38,125 nt of DNA from Flavobacteriales bacterium (GTDB taxonomy: Bacteria; Bacteroidota; Bacteroidia; Flavobacteriales_D; Sanyastnellaceae). Below the pieces are notes generated by a model. It ran no database searches. It was not told where the DNA came from and saw only the letters and a list, made by a program, of their open reading frames with translations. Within the stretch, counting starts at the first letter, position 1; every line of letters starts with the position of its first letter. The translations under genes and the position numbers were made by a program. Location of the stretch: positions 1 through 38,125 of the forward strand of contig CANHPZ010000008.1 in NCBI GenBank assembly GCA_947462725.1. Direction: 5' to 3'. This document shows, piece after piece, positions 16,411 through 25,980 of the stretch.

Positions 16411-17064
16411 TCAAGGTGCCAAACGATAGATGTACCACTCGAAATCTTGATTCACTCGATAGATCAGGCGATCGTGCAATCGACTCAAGCGCCCTTGCCA
16501 AAACTCAAAGTAATGAGGAACTATACTGTAACCTCCCCAAAACGGAGGCCGTTCCACAGGCTTTCCGGCGAACTGATTCGTATAATGCGTGACAGCTTCT
16601 TCCAATTGTTCGCGTGAACGCATTTCCATGCTTTGCATAGAAGCCCAAGCCGCAATTTGACTTTCACGCGGGCGTGTGGCAAAATAGGCATCACTTTCCT
16701 CCTCGCTTACCCTGCGCGCTATTCCATAAATACGCACTTGACGCTCGAGTGTATTCCAATAAAAGTTGAGACAAACCTTTTCCGAGTGATCCAATTGCTG
16801 ACCTTTCGCGCTCGTGTAGTTGGTAAAGAATGTCAAGCCTGATCGATCAAACTTGCGCAACAGCACAATCCTAGCATTTGGAAAACCATCAGCGCCAATA
16901 GTAGACAAACTGAATGCATTGTAATCCTTGATGCCTTCATCCTCGGCCTCTTTCAACCAAATTCCAAATTGATCAAATGGATTGCGTTCAGCTGAAGTCT
17001 CAAGCAAAATGCTCCGGTTATAATCGTAACGTGATTGCTCAATATTGGCTTTGTAGTCGTACAT
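16411..17064 (-). CDS. pdxH: Pyridoxamine/pyridoxine 5'-phosphate oxidase
   Basis: FMN-dependent cytosolic oxidase that makes pyridoxal 5'-phosphate from PNP or PMP. The ORF track starts at 17091, but that codon overlaps a minus-strand -7 promoter box. The ATG at 17064 (MYDYKANIEQ) gives 217 residues, typical for the family. Motifs include NAFSLSTIGADGFPNARIVLLR (FMN-binding region), FFTNYTSAKGQQL, the SQIAAWASMQS segment, and the C-terminal substrate-binding end FWQGRLSRLHDR ... WYIYRLAP. All are characteristic of PdxH. It is divergent from the M1 peptidase gene across about 60 bp. Nothing unusual apart from the start choice. Confidence 0.96.
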   Translation of the reverse strand: MYDYKANIEQSRYDYNRSILLETSAERNPFDQFGIWLKEAEDEGIKDYNAFSLSTIGADGFPNARIVLLRKFDRSGLTFFTNYTSAKGQQLDHSEKVCLNFYWNTLERQVRIYGIARRVSEEESDAYFATRPRESQIAAWASMQSMEMRSREQLEEAVTHYTNQFAGKPVERPPFWGGYSIVPHYFEFWQGRLSRLHDRLIYRVNQDFEWYIYRLAP

Positions 17065-17088
17065 AGATTTCTGCTTTGGTTGATGTTT

Positions 17089-17096
17089 CAAAATTA
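17089..17096 (-). promoter_or_regulatory. Candidate -7 promoter element for pdxH
   Basis: Minus-strand TAATTTTG, an exact TAnnTTTG match about 25 bp before the ATG at 17064. Its position argues against the upstream start at 17091. Confidence 0.45.
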
Positions 17097-17126
17097 TATG
17101 CTTCTGTGTTTCATCTTTGCTGCACT

Positions 17127-18818
17127 ATGAAAATTGTATCTGATTGTTATCAGCAAACAAGCACACGATTCAAACTCACGTGGTGTTTCATCTGCTGGCT
17201 CATCCAAATAACAGCCATGCAAGCCCAAAACGATTTACCCAACCGCGCCGACACACTCAGAGGAACGTTGAGTCATTATCGCACATGCTTCGATGTGACA
17301 CATTATGATTTAATGGTGAGTGTTGACACATTGTCGCAAACCATTTGGGGCGAGAATACCATCACATTTCTGAGTGTTGAAGATTTTACCACCTTGCAAA
17401 TCGACCTATTCGATAATATGGTTGTTTCGATTATCAGCTGCGAAAACCACACACTTTCCTACCACAGAGAGTTCAACGCCATCTTCATCGATATGCATCG
17501 ACCTGTTCAATCCGGAGAAAGGTTGAAGCTTACCATTAAATATTTCGGCAAACCCATCATTGCCAATAACCCTCCTTGGGATGGTGGTTTCGTGTGGACC
17601 AGAAGCAGCAATAACCAACCTTGGATTACCGTATCATGCCAAGGAATCGGCGCAAGTCTTTGGTGGCCATGTAAGGATCATCTTAGCGATGAACCCGATA
17701 GCATGGACATCCATTGCCAGGTGCCTAAGGAATTAATGTGTGTTGCCAATGGTCAAGACCGAGGTATCGACTACGACACAGAAGGCAGAAAGATTTGCCA
17801 TTGGCATGTTTCGTATCCCATCAACAATTACAATGTGAGCTTGAACATAGGTGACTATGTTCACTTTTCTGACACCTATACTTCACCCGACGGATCGCAC
17901 CTTCCGCTTGACTACTATGTTATCAGAGGAAATGAGCACAAGGCAGAAAAGCAATTCAAGCAAGTAAAACCCATGCTTAAATGCTATGAAGAGTTTCTGG
18001 GGAAATACCCATTTTGGAACGACGGTTATGCTTTGGTGGAAACACCGTATGCAGGCATGGAGCATCAAGGTGCAATTGCCTATGGAAATAAATACAAAAC
18101 AGGATATCTCGGCAGTGATATGTCGGGCCAAAATTTAAAATTCGACTACATCATTATTCACGAAACGGGACACGAGTGGTGGGGCAATAGCGTTTCGGCC
18201 GCCGATATCGCCGATATGTGGATTCACGAAAGCTTTTGCACCTACTCCGAAGCCATATACGTGGAATGCATGCATGGATACGACACAGCCATGACCTACG
18301 TAAATGCATTGCGCGGCCGCGTGCAAAACAAAGCCGCAATCATGGGCCCATATGGCATCAATCGCGAAGGGCACTATGACATGTACGTGAAAGGAATGCT
18401 CTTCCTAAACACATTGCGCCATGTGGTCAACAACGACTCCATTTGGTGGCCAACCATAAAATCGATGTGCGACACTACATTCAAATACAGCACTACTGAT
18501 TACAAAAACGTGGTGGCTTTTTTCAACCAAAAAACAGGACTTACACTAGACCCTATTTTCGAGCAGTACGTCAAGCATTACAAACTTCCGACACTGGAAT
18601 ACAACATCAAAAAAACGAAAAGAGGAACATCAACACTTCTGCGCTGGAAGGCGGACACCGAGAGTTTTAATATGCCCATCATTTGCATAGTTGATGGCAT
18701 CCCTCATCACATGAATATTTCTGATCAATGGATTAGAGTAAAATCGAATGCTCCTCTGGAATTTGACTCAAAGCATTTCTACTACGATTTGAGAAAAGTA
18801 AAGCGCACAAGAAACTGA
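17127..18818 (+). CDS. M1 family metallopeptidase
   Basis: Exported zinc aminopeptidase of the M1 family, 563 residues from the ATG at 17127. The track's start at 17076 overlaps pdxH. The N terminus holds a hydrophobic signal (LTWCFICWLIQITAMQAQ). The N-terminal beta-domain (about 50-235) is followed by the catalytic domain with GMEHQGAIAYGN (the family's GxMEN site, with His replacing Asn as in a known subgroup). The zinc site is H345-E-T-G-H349 and Glu368, with the exact HExxH-x18-E spacing. The catalytic Tyr is probably in GHYDMYVKGMLFL. It lacks the long C-terminal ERAP-like helical domain of larger M1 enzymes. Likely periplasmic or surface peptide hydrolysis for nutrition. Convergent with the next gene with a 6-bp gap and no visible terminator. 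Confidence 0.92.
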   Translation: MKIVSDCYQQTSTRFKLTWCFICWLIQITAMQAQNDLPNRADTLRGTLSHYRTCFDVTHYDLMVSVDTLSQTIWGENTITFLSVEDFTTLQIDLFDNMVVSIISCENHTLSYHREFNAIFIDMHRPVQSGERLKLTIKYFGKPIIANNPPWDGGFVWTRSSNNQPWITVSCQGIGASLWWPCKDHLSDEPDSMDIHCQVPKELMCVANGQDRGIDYDTEGRKICHWHVSYPINNYNVSLNIGDYVHFSDTYTSPDGSHLPLDYYVIRGNEHKAEKQFKQVKPMLKCYEEFLGKYPFWNDGYALVETPYAGMEHQGAIAYGNKYKTGYLGSDMSGQNLKFDYIIIHETGHEWWGNSVSAADIADMWIHESFCTYSEAIYVECMHGYDTAMTYVNALRGRVQNKAAIMGPYGINREGHYDMYVKGMLFLNTLRHVVNNDSIWWPTIKSMCDTTFKYSTTDYKNVVAFFNQKTGLTLDPIFEQYVKHYKLPTLEYNIKKTKRGTSTLLRWKADTESFNMPIICIVDGIPHHMNISDQWIRVKSNAPLEFDSKHFYYDLRKVKRTRN

Positions 18819-18824
18819 GTGATA

Positions 18825-21800
18825 TTATCGAATGATAAACATGCTTCCTTCTTCTAGCGCCTCCTGACCATCGTGCTTCACGTATTTCATACGATAGAAA
18901 TAGAGACCATCTTCTACATAGGTGTCGCTGCCATTGAAACCGCCGGTCCAGACCGGATTCAACTCGGTTGATTCAAACACAACCTCTCCCCAGCGATTCA
19001 TCACCTGAACTTGAAGCGACAGTATGTTACGTGTAACAATTTGCCAAACGTCATTGACTCCATCATGATCCGGGGTGAAGCAATTCGGAGTGTATACCGC
19101 ACTTTCGCAATCTTCAAACACCACATCAATGGCAGCTGCCACGGATCCACACACATTGCTAACTGTAGCCCAATAACGGCCTGGCTGGTCAACTATCGTA
19201 TAGGTCATGTGATCACCTGTGCTCCACACATAAGTAGCGTTTGGCAATCCTATCAACTCAATAGTATATGGTTGTCCCATACAAGCGAACTGGGTGGTTG
19301 CCGCATCTACATAGGGCAAAGGAATAATTGTAACAGCCAACTCATCTGCCACTGAGCAACCATCGAGTGTATATGTAAATCCGTAGGCCCCCTCTGTAGT
19401 AACTGTGAGCGCATCGCTAACGAATCCGTTCGACCATTGCCCTACATAACCGGTGGTAATCACGTCAGATTCACCTTGGCAAAAAGTTACGTCAGGTCCG
19501 AGATTGATAACAGGCAATACCACACGTTGAACGAATAATGTATCAGATATGGTGCATCCATCTTGTGTAACCGCTACCGAATAATCGCCCTCACTGCCGA
19601 CGGATATATTGGATTGCGTCTGTCCGTTCGACCAAAGCACTGCATCCCAAGGACCGCCCACCGACAAATCTGTTGCGGCACCCGGGCAGAAAGTCATCGT
19701 ATCAGGCAAATTCACATTGGCATAGAATACCTCGTCAATATAAACGTAATCAGAGTAAGCGCATTGAAGCGGAGAGGTTATCGTAATTCCATAATTGCCT
19801 TGGGCATTGGCCACAATGCTCGCACCGTTGGTTAAACCAAGAATAGATCCATCCGCAGTAGACCAACTTAGCTGTGCATTGACCCCACTAATTGCTGCAA
19901 CCACAGTAATCTCACCTCCTTCACAAAAGAAAGTATCAGTTCCCGCATTCACAGCATAATCTTCCTCAACCGGCACAGCCACAGATTCCGACAACTGCAC
20001 GCCGCAATTGTCAGTCAAGGTTACCGTGTAATTCATAGAAACTGTTGGGTTAGCGACTACGGTTGTACCTGCAGTTGTATTTAAACTCGTTGCGGGAGAC
20101 CAGGTATACGTACCAGTCGAACCAGTAGCAGTAAGTGTGACATTTACACCAGGGCAAATGATTGCCACATCGTTGGCGGTAAGTGATGGGGCCGGAAACA
20201 ATGTCAATTGAATAGATGTGGTATCTGTACATCCATTATCATCAGCACCAATAACAGTATAGGTTGCCGGAGCATTAATAGTTACTTGAGGATTGGCAAT
20301 ACTTGCATTGTTCAATCCAACGGCAGGTGACCAGGTATAGGTCGAGGCACCACTAGCATTCAATGAAAAAGCTTGATTCTGACAAATGGTAGTATTTGAT
20401 CCTGCGGATACCGTTGGCAATGGTGCCTGAACAATAACAACATCGTCGCTATAGTTGCAGCCCAGCGGAGAGACTATAGTAATCTCATATTGACCGCCTT
20501 CGTTTATGACTAAATTCGGCTGGTTGCCCGCTCCTGCAACAACTCCATCGGCACTCGTCCATTGCACACTAGGACTTGCTCCATCCACTGTCGCCATGAT
20601 TTCATAAGACTGTCCCAAACAGAATAAATCATCATTGCCGGCATTCACGTCATAGCCACTTTCTACAGGCACAGCAATAGTATAATCCGCCTGATTACCG
20701 CAGTTGTCTGTCAATTGAACAGTATAGTCAGTGCTTATAAGAGGTGAAATATCGATGCTTTGCGTAGTTCCGATTTCTAATCCGGTAGGCAACTGCCAGC
20801 TCCAAACACCAGTGCCCCCTAGAGCACTCAGTGTAATCAAATCACCAGGACATATTGTCGAAACAGGATCTACGCTCACCACAGGTAAATCAGGAACCGT
20901 GAGGGTAATATCCGCGAACGACTCACATCCAAAAACGCTAGTGCCGATTAATGAGAAAGTAGTAGTTACAGCTATCACCGCAATTGGATTCGCTACTGTT
21001 GCATCAGTCAAATCACCTGCCGGTGACCAAGCATAAAAATCAGCTCCGGAAGCAATTATCTGATAGGCATCACCAGAACAAACATCGGTACTAGCTGGCA
21101 GTATTAATTCCGGCAATGGATTCACAGCAATGGATTCAACAAGCGTCAGCGGGCAAGTGGTATTGGTCACAAATGACACATCATGGCTACCCACGCCGGC
21201 CAGTGCTGGGTCAAACAGGCCTGTTGCAGCGTCTATAATTCCATCCCCGAAATAACTTCCGGCCAATGAAGATGTCGTGAGCAAGAATTCAGGCGCATCA
21301 ACACAAACATTGTCATCGAAGTTTACGGTCAAATTCGGGAGCACCCCAACCTCCAAAGAAATTGTGCTAGGCAAAATACAAGGATCCGTAAACGTGTAGT
21401 TCACATCGAAAAAACCCTCCCCTGTTGCCATTGGATCAAATTGACCTGCCACCGGATCAATGATTCCTGGACCGGACCACTCGCCACCGGGCACATCGGC
21501 AGTCAACTGCACAATGCCATTATCAGCGCAAATGGGACTCATTGGAGTAATGACTGTTGGTGTTAGCGGAATATTCACGTAGGTCTCTGTGTCACTCTGA
21601 TTACCGCCAAAGCAATCATTCTCTGAAGCCAGTTCATCACAACTGATGGTGATGTCCAACGTAAAATCAACATTCTGCCATGGCATTGGATTTCCCTGGG
21701 CGTCAACCAAACTATTGAGGGTGATATTCAAAGAAGATGTTGAGTCGGCGATATAGACGTATGGATCACTGCTCCATTCATAACCAAAGGTGCAATTGAG

Positions 21801-22835
21801 CGTGCTCGGCGAAATGGCCGGCGAAACCACAAAACTAGAAGCAGAGGCCGAGGAGCATGAATTATCCGCAATGTAAGAACTATAACCCGGCGGCGTAGTG
21901 TAGCTCACATTCTGATTAACACCACACAAGTCAGTTCCGCTAAACGTTATGGTTGCATCCGTTAATGATCCCGAATCACCGCCAATACAATCGAATATCT
22001 GTACTGTCCAGCCCCCATTCATGGCATCACAACCATAGATTCCCGACCAATTGATGGGGATTTGAGTGTTGCCATAACTTCCATACGTACCGGAGAGACC
22101 TCCCGTGGAGCTTGCACATACATTGATGTTGTTCGTAGACTCAGTTGAAAAACAAAAATTATTGATGTTGTCGCTACTGTTGCAAACGGCTCCCTGACCA
22201 ATTGCTCCGGGATTGGCCATCAACAAAATATCGGGGCTGCCACACGTGGCTGGTCCTTTCAAGTGAAAAGCCAAGTCGCTAACCCAAGTATGAGAGCCTG
22301 AAAAGCAAACACTGACTTGAGTATTTGCATCTATGACCAATTGAGACTCCGGCAAATTGCTAATTGGAGTTATTTGTCCTGGTGTAAACGTTGCCGACAA
22401 ATTAACCGGTCCAACACAATTGGAGGGAATTGGCAGTACGTCGACCGAAGGCTCCTGTATCACTTGGGAGATCCAAGCTCGATAGCAGCCAACAATAGTA
22501 TTCGAAGTATTTCGAATTGAAACAAAATAAGCACCTGGCTGCAATCCTGTAATGGTAGATGAGGCTTGGTTATTTTGAGTGGTGTAAGCCGACCAATTGC
22601 TGCTGCCTGGCACAAAACGGGACCAAACGAAATTGAACGAGGAGCCCGCTATGGCAGGAACTACAGTCAAATCACCCAACTGCCCATTCGGAAAATAGAA
22701 AATCGGATCATCGGGTTGGCCGTTAGTGTAAGTGGTTAATCCCTCACAACCTGAAGAGGTCAATTGACTATAGCCAAGGCTGCTGCAGCACAAAGCAGCA
22801 ACAAAACTCAAACTAAATATGACCCATACTCTCAT
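18825..22835 (-). CDS. Giant T9SS type B (gliding-motility CTD) protein with P-domain-like module
   Basis: 1336-residue secreted protein. The track starts at 22880; MRVWVIFSLSFVAALCCSSLGYSQ at 22835 is a normal signal peptide. Order: an N-terminal domain with an Ig-like fold (about 25-145); a module resembling the proprotein convertase P domain (about 165-315: HTWVSDLAFHLKGP ... NGGWTVQIFDCIGGDSGSLTDATITFSG); then about ten PKD/Ig-like repeats; then the type B sorting domain (YTPNCFTPDHDGVNDVWQI ... MNRWGEVVFES ... EEGSMFIIR). A three-domain block is present twice in tandem. Many paired Cys suggest disulfides outside the cytoplasm. Probable adhesin or surface scaffold; no catalytic site seen. 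Type B cargo is commonly paired with PorP/SprF-like barrels; none is adjacent. Confidence 0.9.
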   Translation of the reverse strand: MRVWVIFSLSFVAALCCSSLGYSQLTSSGCEGLTTYTNGQPDDPIFYFPNGQLGDLTVVPAIAGSSFNFVWSRFVPGSSNWSAYTTQNNQASSTITGLQPGAYFVSIRNTSNTIVGCYRAWISQVIQEPSVDVLPIPSNCVGPVNLSATFTPGQITPISNLPESQLVIDANTQVSVCFSGSHTWVSDLAFHLKGPATCGSPDILLMANPGAIGQGAVCNSSDNINNFCFSTESTNNINVCASSTGGLSGTYGSYGNTQIPINWSGIYGCDAMNGGWTVQIFDCIGGDSGSLTDATITFSGTDLCGVNQNVSYTTPPGYSSYIADNSCSSASASSFVVSPAISPSTLNCTFGYEWSSDPYVYIADSTSSLNITLNSLVDAQGNPMPWQNVDFTLDITISCDELASENDCFGGNQSDTETYVNIPLTPTVITPMSPICADNGIVQLTADVPGGEWSGPGIIDPVAGQFDPMATGEGFFDVNYTFTDPCILPSTISLEVGVLPNLTVNFDDNVCVDAPEFLLTTSSLAGSYFGDGIIDAATGLFDPALAGVGSHDVSFVTNTTCPLTLVESIAVNPLPELILPASTDVCSGDAYQIIASGADFYAWSPAGDLTDATVANPIAVIAVTTTFSLIGTSVFGCESFADITLTVPDLPVVSVDPVSTICPGDLITLSALGGTGVWSWQLPTGLEIGTTQSIDISPLISTDYTVQLTDNCGNQADYTIAVPVESGYDVNAGNDDLFCLGQSYEIMATVDGASPSVQWTSADGVVAGAGNQPNLVINEGGQYEITIVSPLGCNYSDDVVIVQAPLPTVSAGSNTTICQNQAFSLNASGASTYTWSPAVGLNNASIANPQVTINAPATYTVIGADDNGCTDTTSIQLTLFPAPSLTANDVAIICPGVNVTLTATGSTGTYTWSPATSLNTTAGTTVVANPTVSMNYTVTLTDNCGVQLSESVAVPVEEDYAVNAGTDTFFCEGGEITVVAAISGVNAQLSWSTADGSILGLTNGASIVANAQGNYGITITSPLQCAYSDYVYIDEVFYANVNLPDTMTFCPGAATDLSVGGPWDAVLWSNGQTQSNISVGSEGDYSVAVTQDGCTISDTLFVQRVVLPVINLGPDVTFCQGESDVITTGYVGQWSNGFVSDALTVTTEGAYGFTYTLDGCSVADELAVTIIPLPYVDAATTQFACMGQPYTIELIGLPNATYVWSTGDHMTYTIVDQPGRYWATVSNVCGSVAAAIDVVFEDCESAVYTPNCFTPDHDGVNDVWQIVTRNILSLQVQVMNRWGEVVFESTELNPVWTGGFNGSDTYVEDGLYFYRMKYVKHDGQEALEEGSMFIIR

Positions 22836-22845
22836 AGAATCCGCG

Positions 22846-22853
22846 TAGATTTG
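22846..22853 (+). promoter_or_regulatory. Candidate -7 promoter element for the PhoD-like gene
   Basis: TAGATTTG, an exact TAnnTTTG match, about 60 bp before the start at 22913. No -33 TTG at standard spacing. Confidence 0.35.
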
Positions 22854-22912
22854 GCAATCGTCCTTGTAAAGGATGTGCAAAATAATTCAACTTCTGCAAA
22901 CAACCTCTATTC

Positions 22913-24235
22913 ATGAACACCAGCCGCATCCATTACACTCTAGTAGTCGCATTTATTGCCCTAACGGTTGCTTGTAAGGGGCAACTTACACATACATTAG
23001 GTCATGTCGGTATGCGATCAGCTCGTATTTGGGTTGGATCTGACCAAGAAGAGGCTGTGGCTATTGCTGTTGGAATTGAGGGCAGCAGAGCCCCTGAGCG
23101 CATTTTCAGATCTCACACAATCCAACGAGAAGGATTTTCCTGCATAATCGACATTGATGGATTGGAGCCCGGCACAGCATACTACTACAAGCCATTTATT
23201 GATGTCGCGTCAGGATACGCTTCTACAAAAAACTACACCTTCAAAACACAAGAATTGTGGCAATTCAGAAAGGACGCGCCCGATTTCACGATGGCTTTGG
23301 GTAGTTGCACTTTTGTGAATGAGCCCGAATACGACAGACCAGGTGAGCCCTATGGCGGAGAGTTCCACATTTTCGATACTATCGTTAAGAAAAATCCGGA
23401 CCTGATGCTTTGGTTGGGCGACAATATTTACCTACGCGAGGTTGATTTTGATTCTTACGGAAGTATAGTCCATCGCTACAAGCACACCCGTTCGCAACGC
23501 GAAATTCAAAACCTTTTGAAGTTCTGTCCCAACATTGCTATTTGGGATGATCACGACTTTGGTCCAAATGATTCGAATGGATCCTTCGTTCACAAAGACT
23601 GGACGCTTTCTGCTTTCAAAGCATTTTGGCCCAATCCGTCATTTGGCATTCCCAATTCGGATGCGGAACAAGGAATCACATCTCAACTCCTTTTTTCTGA
23701 TATTGAAATTTTCCTGTTAGACAATCGCTATCACCGCACATCGAAAGACACACTTGGTTCCGACTTACCTACAATACTCGGCCATGACCAATTGCAGTGG
23801 TTGCTGCAGGCTCTCAAACAAAGTCAGGCGCCATTCAAATTGATTGCGGTTGGTGGACAATTTCTCAATTCGGCGCAGGTATTCGAGAATTTTTCTAACT
23901 ACCCACAAGAGCGACAACTGATCATCAACGAAATAGAAAAGCAAGATATTCGGGGTGTTGTTTTCTTGACCGGTGATCGCCATTGCGGTGAGCTTTCCAT
24001 GCTGAATTTATCCAATAACAACAAAATTTACGACCTTACAATTTCCCCCTTAACGAGCAGGGCCTACGACATGTCAAAAGAAACCAATGAATACAGAATT
24101 GAAGGAACAATTACAGGCGTTCGTCATTTCTCCACGTTGCAATTCACAGGCAAGAAAAAACACCGTGTACTTACCATGAATGTTTTCGACTCGTTCGGGA
24201 AATTACTCTGGACCCGTGACGTGCCCCAGTGGTAG
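22913..24235 (+). CDS. PhoD-like alkaline phosphatase/phosphodiesterase
   Basis: Exported metallophosphoesterase of the PhoD family, 440 residues. A short hydrophobic N terminus ends in LTVACKGQ, an imperfect lipobox, so it may be a lipoprotein. An N-terminal fibronectin-like PhoD_N domain (about 22-115, with ARIWVGSD and LEPGTAYYYKP) precedes the phosphatase domain. Metal-site motifs are ALGSCTF, LWLGDNIY, IWDDHDFGPNDSNG and FLTGDRHCGELS, in the expected order. The family cleaves phosphomono- or diesters with Ca/Fe or similar metals; the exact substrate is unknown. The gene is convergent with the next small gene, 5 bp apart. Divergent from the giant type B gene with a 77-bp gap. Confidence 0.9.
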   Translation: MNTSRIHYTLVVAFIALTVACKGQLTHTLGHVGMRSARIWVGSDQEEAVAIAVGIEGSRAPERIFRSHTIQREGFSCIIDIDGLEPGTAYYYKPFIDVASGYASTKNYTFKTQELWQFRKDAPDFTMALGSCTFVNEPEYDRPGEPYGGEFHIFDTIVKKNPDLMLWLGDNIYLREVDFDSYGSIVHRYKHTRSQREIQNLLKFCPNIAIWDDHDFGPNDSNGSFVHKDWTLSAFKAFWPNPSFGIPNSDAEQGITSQLLFSDIEIFLLDNRYHRTSKDTLGSDLPTILGHDQLQWLLQALKQSQAPFKLIAVGGQFLNSAQVFENFSNYPQERQLIINEIEKQDIRGVVFLTGDRHCGELSMLNLSNNNKIYDLTISPLTSRAYDMSKETNEYRIEGTITGVRHFSTLQFTGKKKHRVLTMNVFDSFGKLLWTRDVPQW

Positions 24236-24240
24236 ATGAC

Positions 24241-24537
24241 TTAACCAATACGTTCCTTCATGCGAAAGAGGAAATCTTCCTCGAAATACTCACTACCACC
24301 AAAATCAAGTAACTTATAGTTTGTCTCAATATTTATTGCGACCTCCACTCGTTGATCCTCAGTAAAAATTTTGACTTCAATTGCACGTGGTGGTGAAAGA
24401 AAGCGCCATCCTCGCTGAGCACAAATCACACTCTGCGCATCATTAACAGATGATTCTCGCAACTTCATTTCGCGAAGCACATCCTGAGCCATTTGCATCG
24501 CACGTTGTCTAGAACAATAAAACACTTTAGAAGTCAT
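24241..24537 (-). CDS. Small hypothetical protein (98 residues)
   Basis: Not recognised. The track starts at 24588, but an internal ATG at 24537 gives MTSKVFYCSRQRAMQMA, a more plausible start with a clear helix. The 98-residue product is mixed alpha/beta, with a Trp-containing turn (QRGWRFLSPP), two strands (IEVKIF and RVEVAINIET) and an acidic/aromatic tail (SEYFEEDFLFRMKERIG). No signal peptide, membrane segment or metal-binding cluster. It stands alone between the convergent PhoD-like gene and the radical SAM gene, about 60 bp downstream of the latter's stop on the strand sense opposite to PhoD. Could be a small housekeeping or DUF protein; function cannot be assigned. Confidence 0.65.
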   Translation of the reverse strand: MTSKVFYCSRQRAMQMAQDVLREMKLRESSVNDAQSVICAQRGWRFLSPPRAIEVKIFTEDQRVEVAINIETNYKLLDFGGSEYFEEDFLFRMKERIG

Positions 24538-24646
24538 AGAACGGTGGTTTAAGGAAATGTAAATATGAAGCAAACCCCTCTTAAACAAAAACTAAACCTC
24601 CGTTCAATCAGCAAATTAGCAAATTACAATGACAACTTATGTCAAT

Positions 24647-25966
24647 TCATCCACCGATTTCTAAACGAATCGCATTGTACTTTGACTGCACCTCTAAAGG
24701 CGGATTAAAATAGCCATAAGCCAAGTGAGGAAACTCCTCGCGAATCAGACGCATCATGTTGCGAATACCCATACCAGGTTCTAGCTCTGTAACACCTAGT
24801 TTGCCCAAATACCAGTCGGGATCAATATTGAAATTGCGCCATTGAATCATCGATAAATCACTATATCGAATCCAATCCCGTAATGCATCAAACTCTTCCT
24901 GCTGGTCGGTCATTCCCGGAAAAGTAAAGTAGTTCACGCTAGCCCAACCGCCGTGTTTCCTCACAATTTTAGCACTCTCTCGTATGTCTTCAAAAGCGTA
25001 ATTATTGGGTAAATAATATGCTTCGTAGGTAGCCTTACGCGCGGAGTTCGTGCTCACTCGAATAGAATTTAGCCCGGCCTTCATCAGTTCCTCCACCGCC
25101 TTTGGCTTACTTCCATTGGTATTGAGATTAATAATCCCTCGTGATGTACGCTTGCGAATTTCAATAATAACATCACGCATCAGCTGCCAAACCAACAAGG
25201 GCTCGCCTTCACAGCCCTGTCCAAAACTTACTATGGGGCGTTCAGCCGTTTCCAAATGTGGAACTGTAAACTCCACGATTTCTTCAACGCTTGGAATAAA
25301 CGTGAGTCGATCCTGTGGCGAAGTCAGCTCATGCTCTTCGGGCTGAAATGAAATACAACCCAGGCAATTGCTGTTGCAAGCCGGTGAAACCGGAATCGGA
25401 CATTCCCAGCGGCCCATGAAAAAATTTCTTGCCGCCGGACAACTATAGCGAATACTGCAATTGTTTCCCAGATGCTGTATCAGCCTATTTTCGGGATGAA
25501 GCTTCAGACGCTCCTTTGTTTCTTCAATGATGAGCTCGCGATCAAAATTCTCTAAATCCTGGCGTTCATCGGTATCAATGCGGACCGCAGTAGTATAGAA
25601 TTTACCATCGAGCCAGCCTACAACTGTGTAACAATACAGCGGAAGTGTTGGCGCTCCTTCCTCTTCTGTTCCGAAAGCAGCCATATACAATTGTGTATAC
25701 GCTGGAGCATTCAAAGCCGCCACAGCCTGTACATCTTCACGCACATCAAACTCTCCTGAATCGATATTCAGACCATAAGGTCGGCGACCAGGCAATGTAA
25801 ACAAATCACTCCCGGTTGGAAGTTCAATAAAATCTTCTGGTGTCAGCGGATACACATCATAGCCACTTCGTCCCACCGCCTGGTATCGAAGGTCTTCGAA
25901 AATATTACCCTCTTCATCGGCATATACCATGAAGGGAACTTGACGTGGATGAGCAAGAGATTTCAT
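24647..25966 (-). CDS. Radical SAM protein
   Basis: 439-residue cytosolic radical SAM enzyme of unknown reaction. The canonical CxxxCxxC is C197-NSN-C201-LG-C204 in SPACNSNCLGCISF, followed by the GxGEP-like strand SFGQGCEGEPLL and NLNTNGSKPKAVEEL typical of the SAM barrel. Ahead of the barrel lies a ~165-residue N-terminal domain and a Cys-rich stretch NNCSIRYSCPAARNFF ... WECP (Cys170, Cys176, Cys189), which could bind an extra cluster or metal. Its start is 14 bp after the stop of a YkgJ-type cysteine-cluster gene, so the two are probably one transcript. No precursor peptide or RRE-like domain is visible nearby, so a RiPP role is not supported. Confidence 0.88.
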   Translation of the reverse strand: MKSLAHPRQVPFMVYADEEGNIFEDLRYQAVGRSGYDVYPLTPEDFIELPTGSDLFTLPGRRPYGLNIDSGEFDVREDVQAVAALNAPAYTQLYMAAFGTEEEGAPTLPLYCYTVVGWLDGKFYTTAVRIDTDERQDLENFDRELIIEETKERLKLHPENRLIQHLGNNCSIRYSCPAARNFFMGRWECPIPVSPACNSNCLGCISFQPEEHELTSPQDRLTFIPSVEEIVEFTVPHLETAERPIVSFGQGCEGEPLLVWQLMRDVIIEIRKRTSRGIINLNTNGSKPKAVEELMKAGLNSIRVSTNSARKATYEAYYLPNNYAFEDIRESAKIVRKHGGWASVNYFTFPGMTDQQEEFDALRDWIRYSDLSMIQWRNFNIDPDWYLGKLGVTELEPGMGIRNMMRLIREEFPHLAYGYFNPPLEVQSKYNAIRLEIGG

Positions 25967-25980
25967 GCAGGACTTTGGCT

